Assembly: GCA_049115695.1 (NCBI GenBank)
Contig: JAGDZR010000012.1
Span: forward strand, 372,001 to 436,000
DNA length: 64,000 nucleotides
Source of the DNA: JAGDZR01 sp049115695
GTDB lineage: Bacteria; Bacteroidota; Bacteroidia; Cytophagales; Cyclobacteriaceae
Direction: 5' to 3'
Numbering within the stretch: the stretch's first letter is position 1; each line of letters starts with the position of its first letter. Of the stretch, positions 26,860 through 35,632 are shown piece by piece. Position numbers and translations under genes: made by a program. Below the pieces are notes generated by a model. It did no database searches, was not told where the DNA came from, and saw only the letters and a program-made list of their open reading frames with translations.

Positions 26860-27873
26860 TTACGCTGACTCTCTTTTAATGAGATGGGTATTCAAAATTA
26901 CCTTGTGAGGTTCGATGAACTCATTCTCCTTCATTTCAATTTCTGAGAGCAACATTTCGGCCGCTTTTTTGCCCATTTCATAACCAGGTTGATCTACAGT
27001 AGTCAAAGGAGGGTTTGTAAAAGAAGAAAATTGCCAATTTGAGAACCCTACAATTGCTAAATCTTCTGGTACGCTTTTATTGGCATCCTTGACAGCTTTC
27101 ATAGCGCCAAATGCTGCTAGATCATTAACTGCGAATATTCCATCAATTTCGGATTCTGATTTCAATAATTCTGTAACTAGTGCAGTCGCTTCTTCTGCAG
27201 TGCCAGTACCACATGTGATAATGTTGGATGTATTGAGGCTCAAACCACTATCCTCATGAGCTTTCTTAAAACCATCAATGCGATTGTTGGTTAGATGAAG
27301 GTTTTCAGGCCCAGCCAAATGAACAATATTCTTACGCCCAGACGATATAAGATGCATTGTCGCATCATAAGATCCCTTAAAGTCGTCTACTAAGACTGAC
27401 GAAGCATCAATGTCTACTTTCCGGTCAAAAAAGACAACCGGAATTCCCTTATCCTGCACTGCAATAAAGTGAGATAAGTCATTCGATTCTTTTGAAATAC
27501 ATGCCAGAATTCCATCTACGCGATGATTGTAAAGTGCTTTGGTATCTGATTTTTCTCTCTCGGCACTTTCATTGGATTGACAAATGATAACATTATAACC
27601 TTTGCTGTAAGCCACATCTTCAATTCCGCTCACGACCGTAGAAAAGAAGAAATGAACCAATTCAGGAAGTATTACACCGATTGTATTGGTCTTACTCTGT
27701 CGAAGATTCAGCGCAAGGATATTTGGTTCATAGTTCAATTCTTTAGCAAGGTCTGAAACCTTCTTTCGAGTTTCAACACTGATTTCAGGATTATCCTTGA
27801 GAGCACGAGAGACCGTGCTAGGAGAGATGCCGAGTTGTCTGGCAATGTCCTTTATGGTTATTGGCTTTTTCAA
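26860..27873 (-). CDS. LacI/GalR-family transcriptional regulator of the starch locus
   Basis: The 337-residue regulator has an N-terminal LacI helix-turn-helix (TIKDIARQLGISPSTVSRAL, then KVSDLAKELNYEPN) and a periplasmic-binding-protein-like core (TIGVILPELVHFFFSTVVSG; VDGILACISKE; GIPVVFFDRKVD; DGIFAVNDLAAFGAMKAV; LTTVDQPGYEMGKKAAEMLL). It is divergent from the susE-like gene. Two operators of the LacI type at 28040-28071 stand in the intergenic region. The most economical reading is control of the adjacent maltodextrin genes by a sugar ligand. Whether it represses or activates cannot be told from sequence. A candidate -7 element is TAGATTTG (27900-27893), 20 nt before the start. Confidence 0.92.
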   Translation of the reverse strand: MKKPITIKDIARQLGISPSTVSRALKDNPEISVETRKKVSDLAKELNYEPNILALNLRQSKTNTIGVILPELVHFFFSTVVSGIEDVAYSKGYNVIICQSNESAEREKSDTKALYNHRVDGILACISKESNDLSHFIAVQDKGIPVVFFDRKVDIDASSVLVDDFKGSYDATMHLISSGRKNIVHLAGPENLHLTNNRIDGFKKAHEDSGLSLNTSNIITCGTGTAEEATALVTELLKSESEIDGIFAVNDLAAFGAMKAVKDANKSVPEDLAIVGFSNWQFSSFTNPPLTTVDQPGYEMGKKAAEMLLSEIEMKENEFIEPHKVILNTHLIKRESA

Positions 27874-28311
27874 TCTCTTTCAACTTAGTCTTCAAATCTA
27901 AATGATATCCTGATCAATCATAAATGTTGAAGTGGTTAGAAATTATACTATTTCAATAATTGCCATTTCAGTTGTTTGCAGAATTGTACTCTTCGAATAA
28001 TGGTCAATGAATGGAATTTGCAAAAAAAAATGCATTTCCGAAACCGTTTGCGGGAATTCGCAAACGATTTCGATGAAAACTAGGTTTGAAAATATTTGAA
28101 TTCGATAGCTGATAAATCTCCTTGAGTGACTAATTTCCTAATATCAACCGATGATTATTGATGATTTGGGTATGAAATGTTCAATTATTGGCCATTAGAT
28201 ACAGTAGACACGGTTTTTGAATTTATCCAACTCGAAAAATTGATAACGGAGGCATTAAAATTGTAATATTCTAATATTTAGAACAAAACGTTTAAATTAA
28301 CTAATGTAATT
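27874..28311. promoter_or_regulatory. Divergent regulatory region between lacI and the susE-like gene (438 bp)
   Basis: No coding frame is visible. Contents from left to right: a candidate lacI -7 element TAGATTTG on the minus strand (27900-27893, no good -33 partner); two LacI-type operators (28040-28071); and a plus-strand TAGGTTTG (28081-28088) that fits TAnnTTTG, 9 bp after the second operator and without a TTG at -33. A degenerate CAAAACGTTTAA (28284-28295) resembles half-conserved LacI sites close to the susE start. If TAGGTTTG is used, the susE leader is about 215 nt. Confidence 0.5.
28040..28071. promoter_or_regulatory. Pair of LacI-family operators, centres 20 bp apart
   Basis: GAAACCGTTTGC (28040-28051) and GCAAACGATTTC (28060-28071) both match the LacI-family pattern GNAANCGNTTNC with the central CG. 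They are near-perfect inverted copies of each other; arms 28039-28052 and 28059-28072 differ at one base in 14. The 20-bp centre spacing puts them on one face of the helix. Confidence 0.7.
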
Positions 28312-29811
28312 ATGAAGAAGTATTTCAAGTTTTTTGGACTGCTGTTTTCCGCTGCGGCATTGACATTCCTGGCAAGCTGTGGGGAAGATGAACCCATTAT
28401 TGATGTAACAGAAGGTATTGCTGTAGGTGATGGCTTTTATTTTGCTAAAACTGGTGAGGATCCTGCAGCCGAAGCACAACTTAAGGCAGCTATGGTAGAT
28501 GCTCCTAGTTTCGGAGCAATGTCGCGTGAAGGATTTTACCAAACTTACGCGTACTTAACTGCTGGAGATTACAACCTTATTGAGGTTACCTCTAAAGAAA
28601 TTGTACAAACTTTAGGAGGTAGCGTTATTGCTGTAACTGGAGACGATGTAAAAAATGTGGAATGTGATGAGTCAGGATTCAGCCTTGTAGAAGCAACTGT
28701 AGATGGGGCTGCTTTTAATGTTGCTACTGATGGTCTTTATGTCTTGGCATATGACACTGAACTAGGTGAAATTATCTATGATCAGATCACTTCAGCTGGA
28801 TTAATTGGTGCAGCAACTCCAGGTGGATGGGGTGGTGACACTGATATGACTACTGGTGATGTCAATGCTGATGGAGCTAGCTGGACGGCTTCAAACGTAA
28901 CACTTGATGAAGGAGAGTTCAAAGTGAGATTTAATTGTCGTTGGGCAATTGACAGAAGATTGGATACTGGTGTTGATTTTGATAATACAAATGGTTATTC
29001 ATTTTTCACCAATTTCGGTGGTTCATTGGATCAATTACTTCCTGGTAATGAAGGATCAAATATTCAAAATGATGAGTATGCTAACTTTGATGTTACTGTT
29101 TCTTGGGATCCTGCATCTGGATTTACAGCAACCAAAGAAAGAGTGGGAGATGCGGAACCTAAAGCAGAATACCCTGAAGAACTATGGATGGTAGGTGCCA
29201 CTATCGGTGGTTGGGATTGGGCTGCTAATGGCGTTCAGTTGACGCCAGTCCATAGCAATCCTCACCTTTTCTGGACTATCGTTTGGATGGATGCTGGTGT
29301 AGCAGATGCTGGTTACAAGTTTGCGCCACAAGCAGATTGGATTGGTGATTTTGGTATCTCAGGTGACGGTACTGATGGTGTTTATGCAAAAGGTACTGAT
29401 AATGGTCCTGATCCTGCTGAATCTGGATACTATATAGTAGTAGTAAATCTTGAGACAGATAATGAAACAATTGAGGTTGCTGCTCCTACAGTTTATGGTA
29501 TTGGTTCTACTATGCCAAACTCAGAATGGACAGCTTCTCATCCTGATAATTTATTTACAGTTGACAATGCAAATGGATTGATAGTTTCTCCTGCATTCGC
29601 AGCTGATGGTGAATTGAGAATTCATGTAGACGCTAGCACATTCACACCAGTAGGTGATGGCCCAGCCGTAGAGTGGTGGCAGGCAGAATTTATCGTACTA
29701 GAGGGAATGATTGAATACAGAGGAACAGGTGATGATCAAGCTAGAGCGAATGTTACTGCTGGTCAGAAAGTTTCTTTGAATTTCAAGGACGGTACAGGTA
29801 CAATCGAATAA
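28312..29811 (+). CDS. susE: SusE/SusF-like outer-surface starch-binding lipoprotein
   Basis: The 499-residue protein begins with a lipoprotein signal (MKKYFKFFGLLFSAAALTFL, Cys 23 in ASCGEDE); the acidic residues after Cys suit surface export in Bacteroidota. The middle and C-terminal part contain SusE/SusF-type carbohydrate-binding segments: ELWMVGATIGGWDWAANG, then WTIVWMDAGVADAGYKFAPQ and DWIGDFGISGDGT, which match the pattern of starch-binding domains with aromatic residues. Such proteins capture maltodextrins at the cell surface for SusCD uptake. Here it is the first gene, whereas in the model sus locus susE follows susD. A strong terminator hairpin right after its stop suggests it is made in excess over the genes behind it. 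Confidence 0.78.
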   Translation: MKKYFKFFGLLFSAAALTFLASCGEDEPIIDVTEGIAVGDGFYFAKTGEDPAAEAQLKAAMVDAPSFGAMSREGFYQTYAYLTAGDYNLIEVTSKEIVQTLGGSVIAVTGDDVKNVECDESGFSLVEATVDGAAFNVATDGLYVLAYDTELGEIIYDQITSAGLIGAATPGGWGGDTDMTTGDVNADGASWTASNVTLDEGEFKVRFNCRWAIDRRLDTGVDFDNTNGYSFFTNFGGSLDQLLPGNEGSNIQNDEYANFDVTVSWDPASGFTATKERVGDAEPKAEYPEELWMVGATIGGWDWAANGVQLTPVHSNPHLFWTIVWMDAGVADAGYKFAPQADWIGDFGISGDGTDGVYAKGTDNGPDPAESGYYIVVVNLETDNETIEVAAPTVYGIGSTMPNSEWTASHPDNLFTVDNANGLIVSPAFAADGELRIHVDASTFTPVGDGPAVEWWQAEFIVLEGMIEYRGTGDDQARANVTAGQKVSLNFKDGTGTIE

Positions 29812-29822
29812 GAAACATATTA

Positions 29823-29855
29823 AAACGAGCTACTCAATTTACGAGTAGCTCGTTT
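29823..29855 (+). terminator. Intra-operon terminator hairpin after the susE-like gene
   Basis: AAACGAGCTACTC (29823-29835) and GAGTAGCTCGTTT (29843-29855) are exact reverse complements around a 7-nt loop. The hairpin is followed by ATTTCTATT rather than a pure T-run, and it ends 11 nt before the next ATG (29867). It probably terminates part of the transcripts or protects the susE 3' end. Confidence 0.75.
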
Positions 29856-29866
29856 ATTTCTATTAA

Positions 29867-32614
29867 ATGAAGCGACTCGTATTATTTATTAGTTTACTCA
29901 GTGGCTTGGGATTGTATGCCCAAAAAATTGCAGTAAATCCTACTATTACACCAACCTTCTTCTCACCAGATCAAGAAATTACCATCACCTATGATGTGAC
30001 GGGTACAGCGTTGGCAAACTTGCCAGATGCCTGGCTTTGGCTTTGGCTTCCTGATTTACAAAACGTAGATGTTCCCAGTAACGTCAACCCTGCATCCAAT
30101 GATGCAACAAAAACCAATCCTGCAAAGTTTACCAAATCAGAGCAGGACAATAAGACATTGTTTTCCATCACACTTACACTTACCGAGTTTTCAAATAAAA
30201 CAGCAGATGAGATCCAGAAGGTTGGAATGCTGATAAAGGGAAACGACTGGAGTGATGGTCAATCCGAAGATTACGTACATGAAATTGCTGATGGCTTTAG
30301 CCTACTGGTAACGTCACCCGAAGTTCCTTTTGCCTTTTATAAACCCGGTGAAGTCATAAGTATTGATGCTGCGACTTCTTTGAATGCGACCATTACACTT
30401 AAACTGGATGATGAGATTATTACTCAAGTATCTGATGCTACCCAACTGCAGGCTGAGCACCAGATCATTGATGATGGTGCCATTCATATCCTTGAGGTGC
30501 TAGCTGTGTCGGGGACTGAAACCCAGTCTTTCTCACACTCCTATACAATTGAGCCACAAACTGTTTTCGCAACACTTCCTGAAAGTGTTCGTGATGGCAT
30601 CAATTACGATGACAATGATCTCACTAAAGTCACGCTGGTTTTAACAGCTCCTGAAAAATCTAATGTGTTCGTCATTGGAGACTTCAACGATTGGGCAATC
30701 AATGCTGATTTCTTAATGAAAAAGGATGGGGATAAATTTTGGCTAACCATGGACGGCTTAGATCCCCAGTTTGAATATACCTATCAGTACCTGATTGATG
30801 GAAATATTCGAATAGCTGATCCATATTCAGAAAAGGTAAGTTCTGAGTTTGATGATGATCAAATCATTTCAGAGGGGAGATACCCTGAACTAAAAAATTA
30901 CCCAAAAGGGAAGACCAAATTTGGAGCTACATTCCTGCAAACTGGTCGTGAGGACTATATCTGGGAGGTTCCTGATTTTCAAAAACCAGATCAAGAAGAT
31001 CTGATCATTTATGAACTTTTGGTACGTGACTTTACAGATGACAGAACCTATAATGCTGTTACAGAAAAGCTGGATTATATCAAATCATTAGGTGTAAATG
31101 CTATTGAACTGATGCCCATTATGGAGTATGAAGGGAATATTAGTTGGGGGTATAATACAGCATTCCATTTCGCTCCAGATAAGTTCTACGGAACTGAGGA
31201 TGATCTAAGAAGATTGATTGATGAAGCCCACAAAAGAGGCATAGCCGTACTATTCGACATTGTTTTGAATCATGCTTTTGGAAGAAATCCAATGGTTAGA
31301 ATGGAGGCAAGTGGAGATTATGGCCCACCTACAGCCTCAAATCCTTGGTTCAATAGAGAGCCTACACATGATTACAACGTAGGGTTTGATTTCAATCATG
31401 AGAGTCCTTATACCATTGAGTATGTGAAAAGGGTGGTAACCTATTGGACAGAGGCATACAACGTGGATGGTTATCGGTTTGATTTGACCAAAGGACATAC
31501 CCAGAAGGTCACAATTGGAGATGTTGGCCGTTGGGGAAGGTATGATGCCGCCAGGGTTGCAACCCTAACCGAAATGGCCAATGATGTTTGGAAACAAGAT
31601 TCAACTACCTATGTAATTTTTGAACATCTCTCAGATAATACTGAGGAAGAGGTGTTAGCTAACCATGGCATTATGTTATGGGGTAAGCTTAATGACGAAT
31701 ATCGCTCCCTTTCCAAAGGAGGGACAAATGATATTGGTTGGGGTTACTATGGATCAAGGGGCTGGAGCAACCCAAATCTCGTGACCTATATGGAAAGTCA
31801 TGATGAGGAGCGAGTCGCGTGGGACCTGATGAAGAAGCCAAGTAGTTCATTTGAGCATAAGATCAATCGGTTAAAATTGAATGCAACATTTTTTCTGATG
31901 ATTCCGGGTCCAAAAATGATATGGCAATTTGGGGAAATGGGGTATGATGAAGAGTTGAACAATGATCGATTAGGTATAAAACCAACACACTGGGAATATC
32001 TGAATGATCCTGATAGAAAGGCACTATTTAATGTTTACCGGTCTTTAATTCACCTGAGAACTGAAACAGATTATTTGGATGACGAGTATTTCTCTTGGAA
32101 GTCAACAGGAACTGTGAAGTGGATGAACTTCGAGCATCCGGATGTTCAAATCAGTGTTTTTGGCAACTTCAGAGATGCTATTGTTACCGGCAATCCACAC
32201 TTTGTTAGTTCTGGTACATGGTATGATTATTTCACAGGAGAAAAGATCGAAGTATTGGATCCTGAAGGTATGATTGAATTGAGCCCTGGGGAGTTTCATG
32301 TTTATACCTCCGAGAGGATCGAAAATTATCTGGATAGCGACCCGATTGATTTTATCACAGGAGTAAATACAGATGCGTCAGAAGAAGTATTGATTTATCC
32401 TAATCCTACATCAGAGTGGATTAAGATCGTTACGACCAGAAAAATATTGAGTATAGAATTATTTGATTTGGCAGGTCAGTTAATTTTCAAACGACCTTTT
32501 GAAGCTGCCAATGTGAATGATCCCATCAGTTTGCAAACCATTAATCCCGGGATTTACACATTACGTATAGTGACTGATGAGCATGTTTTTAGTGAAAGGG
32601 TAATTAAGAATTAG
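29867..32614 (+). CDS. GH13 alpha-amylase-type enzyme with CBM48-like domain and type IX secretion tail
   Basis: This 915-residue secreted enzyme probably opens starch outside the cell. It has a signal peptide (MKRLVLFISLLSGLGLYAQ) and a beta-rich N-terminal region. An early-set/CBM48-like module follows near 260-320 (VFVIGDFNDWAINADFLMKK; YLIDGNIRIADPY). The GH13 barrel has VLFDIVLNHAFG, nucleophile Asp 539 (GYRFDLTKGH), acid/base Glu 586 (VIFEHLSDN) and Asp 646 (YMESHDEERV). The C-terminus is a Por-type sorting domain (VLIYPNPTSEWIKI, ending PGIYTLRIVTDEHVFSERVI), which marks T9SS cargo. It is second in the maltodextrin operon, 16 nt before susC. Exact specificity (alpha-amylase versus branching or pullulanase type) is open. 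Confidence 0.92.
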   Translation: MKRLVLFISLLSGLGLYAQKIAVNPTITPTFFSPDQEITITYDVTGTALANLPDAWLWLWLPDLQNVDVPSNVNPASNDATKTNPAKFTKSEQDNKTLFSITLTLTEFSNKTADEIQKVGMLIKGNDWSDGQSEDYVHEIADGFSLLVTSPEVPFAFYKPGEVISIDAATSLNATITLKLDDEIITQVSDATQLQAEHQIIDDGAIHILEVLAVSGTETQSFSHSYTIEPQTVFATLPESVRDGINYDDNDLTKVTLVLTAPEKSNVFVIGDFNDWAINADFLMKKDGDKFWLTMDGLDPQFEYTYQYLIDGNIRIADPYSEKVSSEFDDDQIISEGRYPELKNYPKGKTKFGATFLQTGREDYIWEVPDFQKPDQEDLIIYELLVRDFTDDRTYNAVTEKLDYIKSLGVNAIELMPIMEYEGNISWGYNTAFHFAPDKFYGTEDDLRRLIDEAHKRGIAVLFDIVLNHAFGRNPMVRMEASGDYGPPTASNPWFNREPTHDYNVGFDFNHESPYTIEYVKRVVTYWTEAYNVDGYRFDLTKGHTQKVTIGDVGRWGRYDAARVATLTEMANDVWKQDSTTYVIFEHLSDNTEEEVLANHGIMLWGKLNDEYRSLSKGGTNDIGWGYYGSRGWSNPNLVTYMESHDEERVAWDLMKKPSSSFEHKINRLKLNATFFLMIPGPKMIWQFGEMGYDEELNNDRLGIKPTHWEYLNDPDRKALFNVYRSLIHLRTETDYLDDEYFSWKSTGTVKWMNFEHPDVQISVFGNFRDAIVTGNPHFVSSGTWYDYFTGEKIEVLDPEGMIELSPGEFHVYTSERIENYLDSDPIDFITGVNTDASEEVLIYPNPTSEWIKIVTTRKILSIELFDLAGQLIFKRPFEAANVNDPISLQTINPGIYTLRIVTDEHVFSERVIKN

Positions 32615-32630
32615 AAGTTTTACCAAAGTT

Positions 32631-35621
32631 ATGAAGAAGATTTATTGTAATTGGATGAAGTTCTTACGGAGTATTTCCGCAATAGGACTAATGACCTTGG
32701 TCGTCTTAGGCGCTAGCGCACAAGCGGTTATTACAGGTCGGGTAACAGAAGAGGGATCCACTTTCGGGCTTCCTGGAGTCAACGTACTGATTAAGGGTAC
32801 TGCGATGGGAGCAGTGACTGATATTGAGGGTAACTATCGTGTTGAGGCAAATGAAGGTGACGTTTTAGTATTTTCGTTTGTTGGGTATCAAGATCAGGAG
32901 CGCACTGTTGATGCATCAGGAGTGATTGATGTTCAATTGGGTATTGATATTGAGCAGTTGGAAGAGGTGGTCGTAGTAGGATATGGTACGCAGGAGGCAA
33001 AGGATGTTACCGGTGTTGTGGCAACTGTAAGTACTAAGGAATTTAATAAGGGATCGATTGCTAGTCCTGAAAATTTGATAACTGGGAAAGTAGCAGGGGT
33101 GTCAATTACACCAAGTACAGAACCAGGTGGTGGAGCGAGTATTAACATCAGGGGTATCACCAGCTTAAATGGCGGAAGTTCACCATTAATAGTTGTAGAT
33201 GGCGTTACACTTGATGGATCAGGGTACGTTGGAGGTAGGAATGGGTTAAATTTCATTAATCCAAATGATATTGAAACCATTACAATATTGAAAGACGCTT
33301 CAGCAGCTGCCATTTATGGTACGCGTGCTGCTGCTGGTGTTATATTGGTAACCACAAAGTCAGGTAAATCAGGGGAATCTTCAGTTGTATATGACGGCTT
33401 CTATTCATTCTCAAGGTTTCAAGGCGATTTCGATTTTCTAAGCCCTTCAAATTTTAGGTTGATCGTTGAAGACAAAGCACCACAATATCTGGGTCGCTTA
33501 GGTGCTGAGAATACCAGCTGGATCGATGAAGTCATACAGCCAGTTGCTGGTCATAGTCATAATGTCTCATTCTCTGGTGGAGGTGAAAAGAATACCTTCA
33601 ATATGTCCATCAATCGAATGGTCAATAATGGTATAGTGAAGTATTCTCAAAACGAAATCACAAGATTAAATGTTAAAACAACGGCTAAACTGCTGGATGA
33701 CAATTTGAAGGTAACCTTTCAGACAATTAATGCTTTTACCAAGGATAATTTTAGCAGCAACGTTACTGGAAGTGCACTTTCATTTGATCCAACCAGACCC
33801 ATTTATGATGATGAAAATAGAGCCTATGGTGGCTTTTGGGAGTGGCAGGTAGGCTTAGCACCTTCAAATCCGGTTTCTACACTGGAACAAACCACCAATC
33901 TTGGAGAAACAAGAAGATCCTTTTCTGCCATCAATATGACCTACAACTTGCCATTCTTGCAGGACTTATCGATTAACACCATCATGTCGGCAGATTTAAG
34001 AGATGGTAAGCAACAATTCTTTCAACCTACTACATACCTGACCGGACTAAGCCATCTCGGATTCATCAACGTGGGGGCCGGCAAAGGATACACATATAAC
34101 TACGAGCAGTTTGTCAATTACAAAACTTACCTCGAGTCAATCAACGGTACTTTTGAAGCGATGGTGGGTTATTCATATCAGGATGTATTTAGAGAGTATT
34201 ATGGATTTTTTGGAGATGATTTATCCACCAATAATTTCACATATTTCAATCCAGACGTAATACAAAATTTAAAGCCAGCCAAGATTTCGCCAACAAGAAA
34301 CCAGTTGCAGTCGGTTTATGGACGATTGAACTTTTCATATGCTGACAAATACTTGTTTACCTCAAATTTCAGATATGATGGATCTACCAAATTTGGAGCG
34401 GGAAACAGATATGGGTTCTTCCCGTCTATGGCCTTGGGCTGGAGAATTTCGGATGAGGCATTCATGAATATTTTGTCGAGTACATTTTCCAATTTAAAGT
34501 TAAGAGTGGGTTATGGGCAATTAGGAAATCAAAATATTCAGGATTATATCTATGAGACTTTCTATGGTTTAGGCACAAATGATGCCAGATATCAATTTGG
34601 TGGAGACTATTACAACACGTTAAGGCCTGTGGCCGTCGATCCAAACATCAAATGGGAAACCACTACATCGACTAACATCGGTTTAGATTTTGGCTTGGCA
34701 AAGGGTAAGATTTCCGGAACATTGGATTTCTATAATAAAGTTACCTCTGACCTGCTGACGCAGGTGGCACCACCAGCATTTACCAATGTTGGAGATGTAG
34801 TAGTAACTAATGTCGCCGAACTGAAGAATCAAGGGGTTGAACTTGGATTGAGTATCGTTGCTGTTGATCAGTCGGATTTTGATTGGGACATTGGATTCAA
34901 TGCCGCTTACAATCAAAACGAAATCACAAAGTTGACCTTTGGTGAAGATGATGGACCAGGTCTTCCAGTAGGAGGTATTTCTGGAGATGTGGGTCAGACC
35001 ATTCAGGTTTGGAAGGTTGGCGAACCTGTCAATTCATTCCGAACATACGTACGTGACGAGAGCGGTATTAGCTTGAGTGGAGAGACATATAAAGATGCCG
35101 TGACCATTGATTCTGATGGTGATGGTGTCCCGGATATGGCTGACGGTCAAATCAATGAGCAAGATCTGGTTATTGACAAAAGCCCTAATCCAGGAGTGAT
35201 CCTGGGACTAACCTCTGGTATGTCATATAAGAACCTGAGACTGGACATGACGATGAGAAGTAATATTGGGAACTATGTTTACAATAATGTTTCGTCTGCA
35301 AATGGTTTCTACGATGTAATTGCAACAGGGCAAGTTTATAACAATATTCATGAGTCCGTTTTACAGACAGGTTACAACACTCGTCAGTTGCATTCGGATT
35401 TTTATGTTGAGAATGCGTCATTCTTGAGAATGGACAATATCACCTTAAGTTATAATTATACCGGACTTGATTTTGTTCAGGGTCGGATTTATGGTACAGT
35501 TCAAAATGCCTTTACGATTAGTGGGTATAGTGGACCAAACCCTGAAATATCGAGTGGTATTGACAATAACCTGTACCCAATGTCGACCACCTACATTCTC
35601 GGTATCAACTTAACATTTTAA
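32631..35621 (+). CDS. susC: SusC-family TonB-dependent outer-membrane transporter
   Basis: This 996-residue SusC-type porin imports oligosaccharides with TonB energy. It has a long N-terminal signal ending ASA-QAV, then a carboxypeptidase-D-like beta-sandwich domain (ITGRVTEEGSTFGLPGVNVL, SFVGYQDQE). The plug domain starts with the family motif EEVVVVGYGTQEAKDVTGVV and includes SINIRGITSLNGGSSPLIVV and LKDASAAAIYGTRAAAGVIL. A 22-strand barrel follows, ending in an aromatic C-terminus (YILGINLTF). It starts 16 nt after the amylase stop and ends 11 nt before susD, so expression is coupled. Confidence 0.96.
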   Translation: MKKIYCNWMKFLRSISAIGLMTLVVLGASAQAVITGRVTEEGSTFGLPGVNVLIKGTAMGAVTDIEGNYRVEANEGDVLVFSFVGYQDQERTVDASGVIDVQLGIDIEQLEEVVVVGYGTQEAKDVTGVVATVSTKEFNKGSIASPENLITGKVAGVSITPSTEPGGGASINIRGITSLNGGSSPLIVVDGVTLDGSGYVGGRNGLNFINPNDIETITILKDASAAAIYGTRAAAGVILVTTKSGKSGESSVVYDGFYSFSRFQGDFDFLSPSNFRLIVEDKAPQYLGRLGAENTSWIDEVIQPVAGHSHNVSFSGGGEKNTFNMSINRMVNNGIVKYSQNEITRLNVKTTAKLLDDNLKVTFQTINAFTKDNFSSNVTGSALSFDPTRPIYDDENRAYGGFWEWQVGLAPSNPVSTLEQTTNLGETRRSFSAINMTYNLPFLQDLSINTIMSADLRDGKQQFFQPTTYLTGLSHLGFINVGAGKGYTYNYEQFVNYKTYLESINGTFEAMVGYSYQDVFREYYGFFGDDLSTNNFTYFNPDVIQNLKPAKISPTRNQLQSVYGRLNFSYADKYLFTSNFRYDGSTKFGAGNRYGFFPSMALGWRISDEAFMNILSSTFSNLKLRVGYGQLGNQNIQDYIYETFYGLGTNDARYQFGGDYYNTLRPVAVDPNIKWETTTSTNIGLDFGLAKGKISGTLDFYNKVTSDLLTQVAPPAFTNVGDVVVTNVAELKNQGVELGLSIVAVDQSDFDWDIGFNAAYNQNEITKLTFGEDDGPGLPVGGISGDVGQTIQVWKVGEPVNSFRTYVRDESGISLSGETYKDAVTIDSDGDGVPDMADGQINEQDLVIDKSPNPGVILGLTSGMSYKNLRLDMTMRSNIGNYVYNNVSSANGFYDVIATGQVYNNIHESVLQTGYNTRQLHSDFYVENASFLRMDNITLSYNYTGLDFVQGRIYGTVQNAFTISGYSGPNPEISSGIDNNLYPMSTTYILGINLTF

Positions 35622-35632
35622 GCGCTAAGAAG

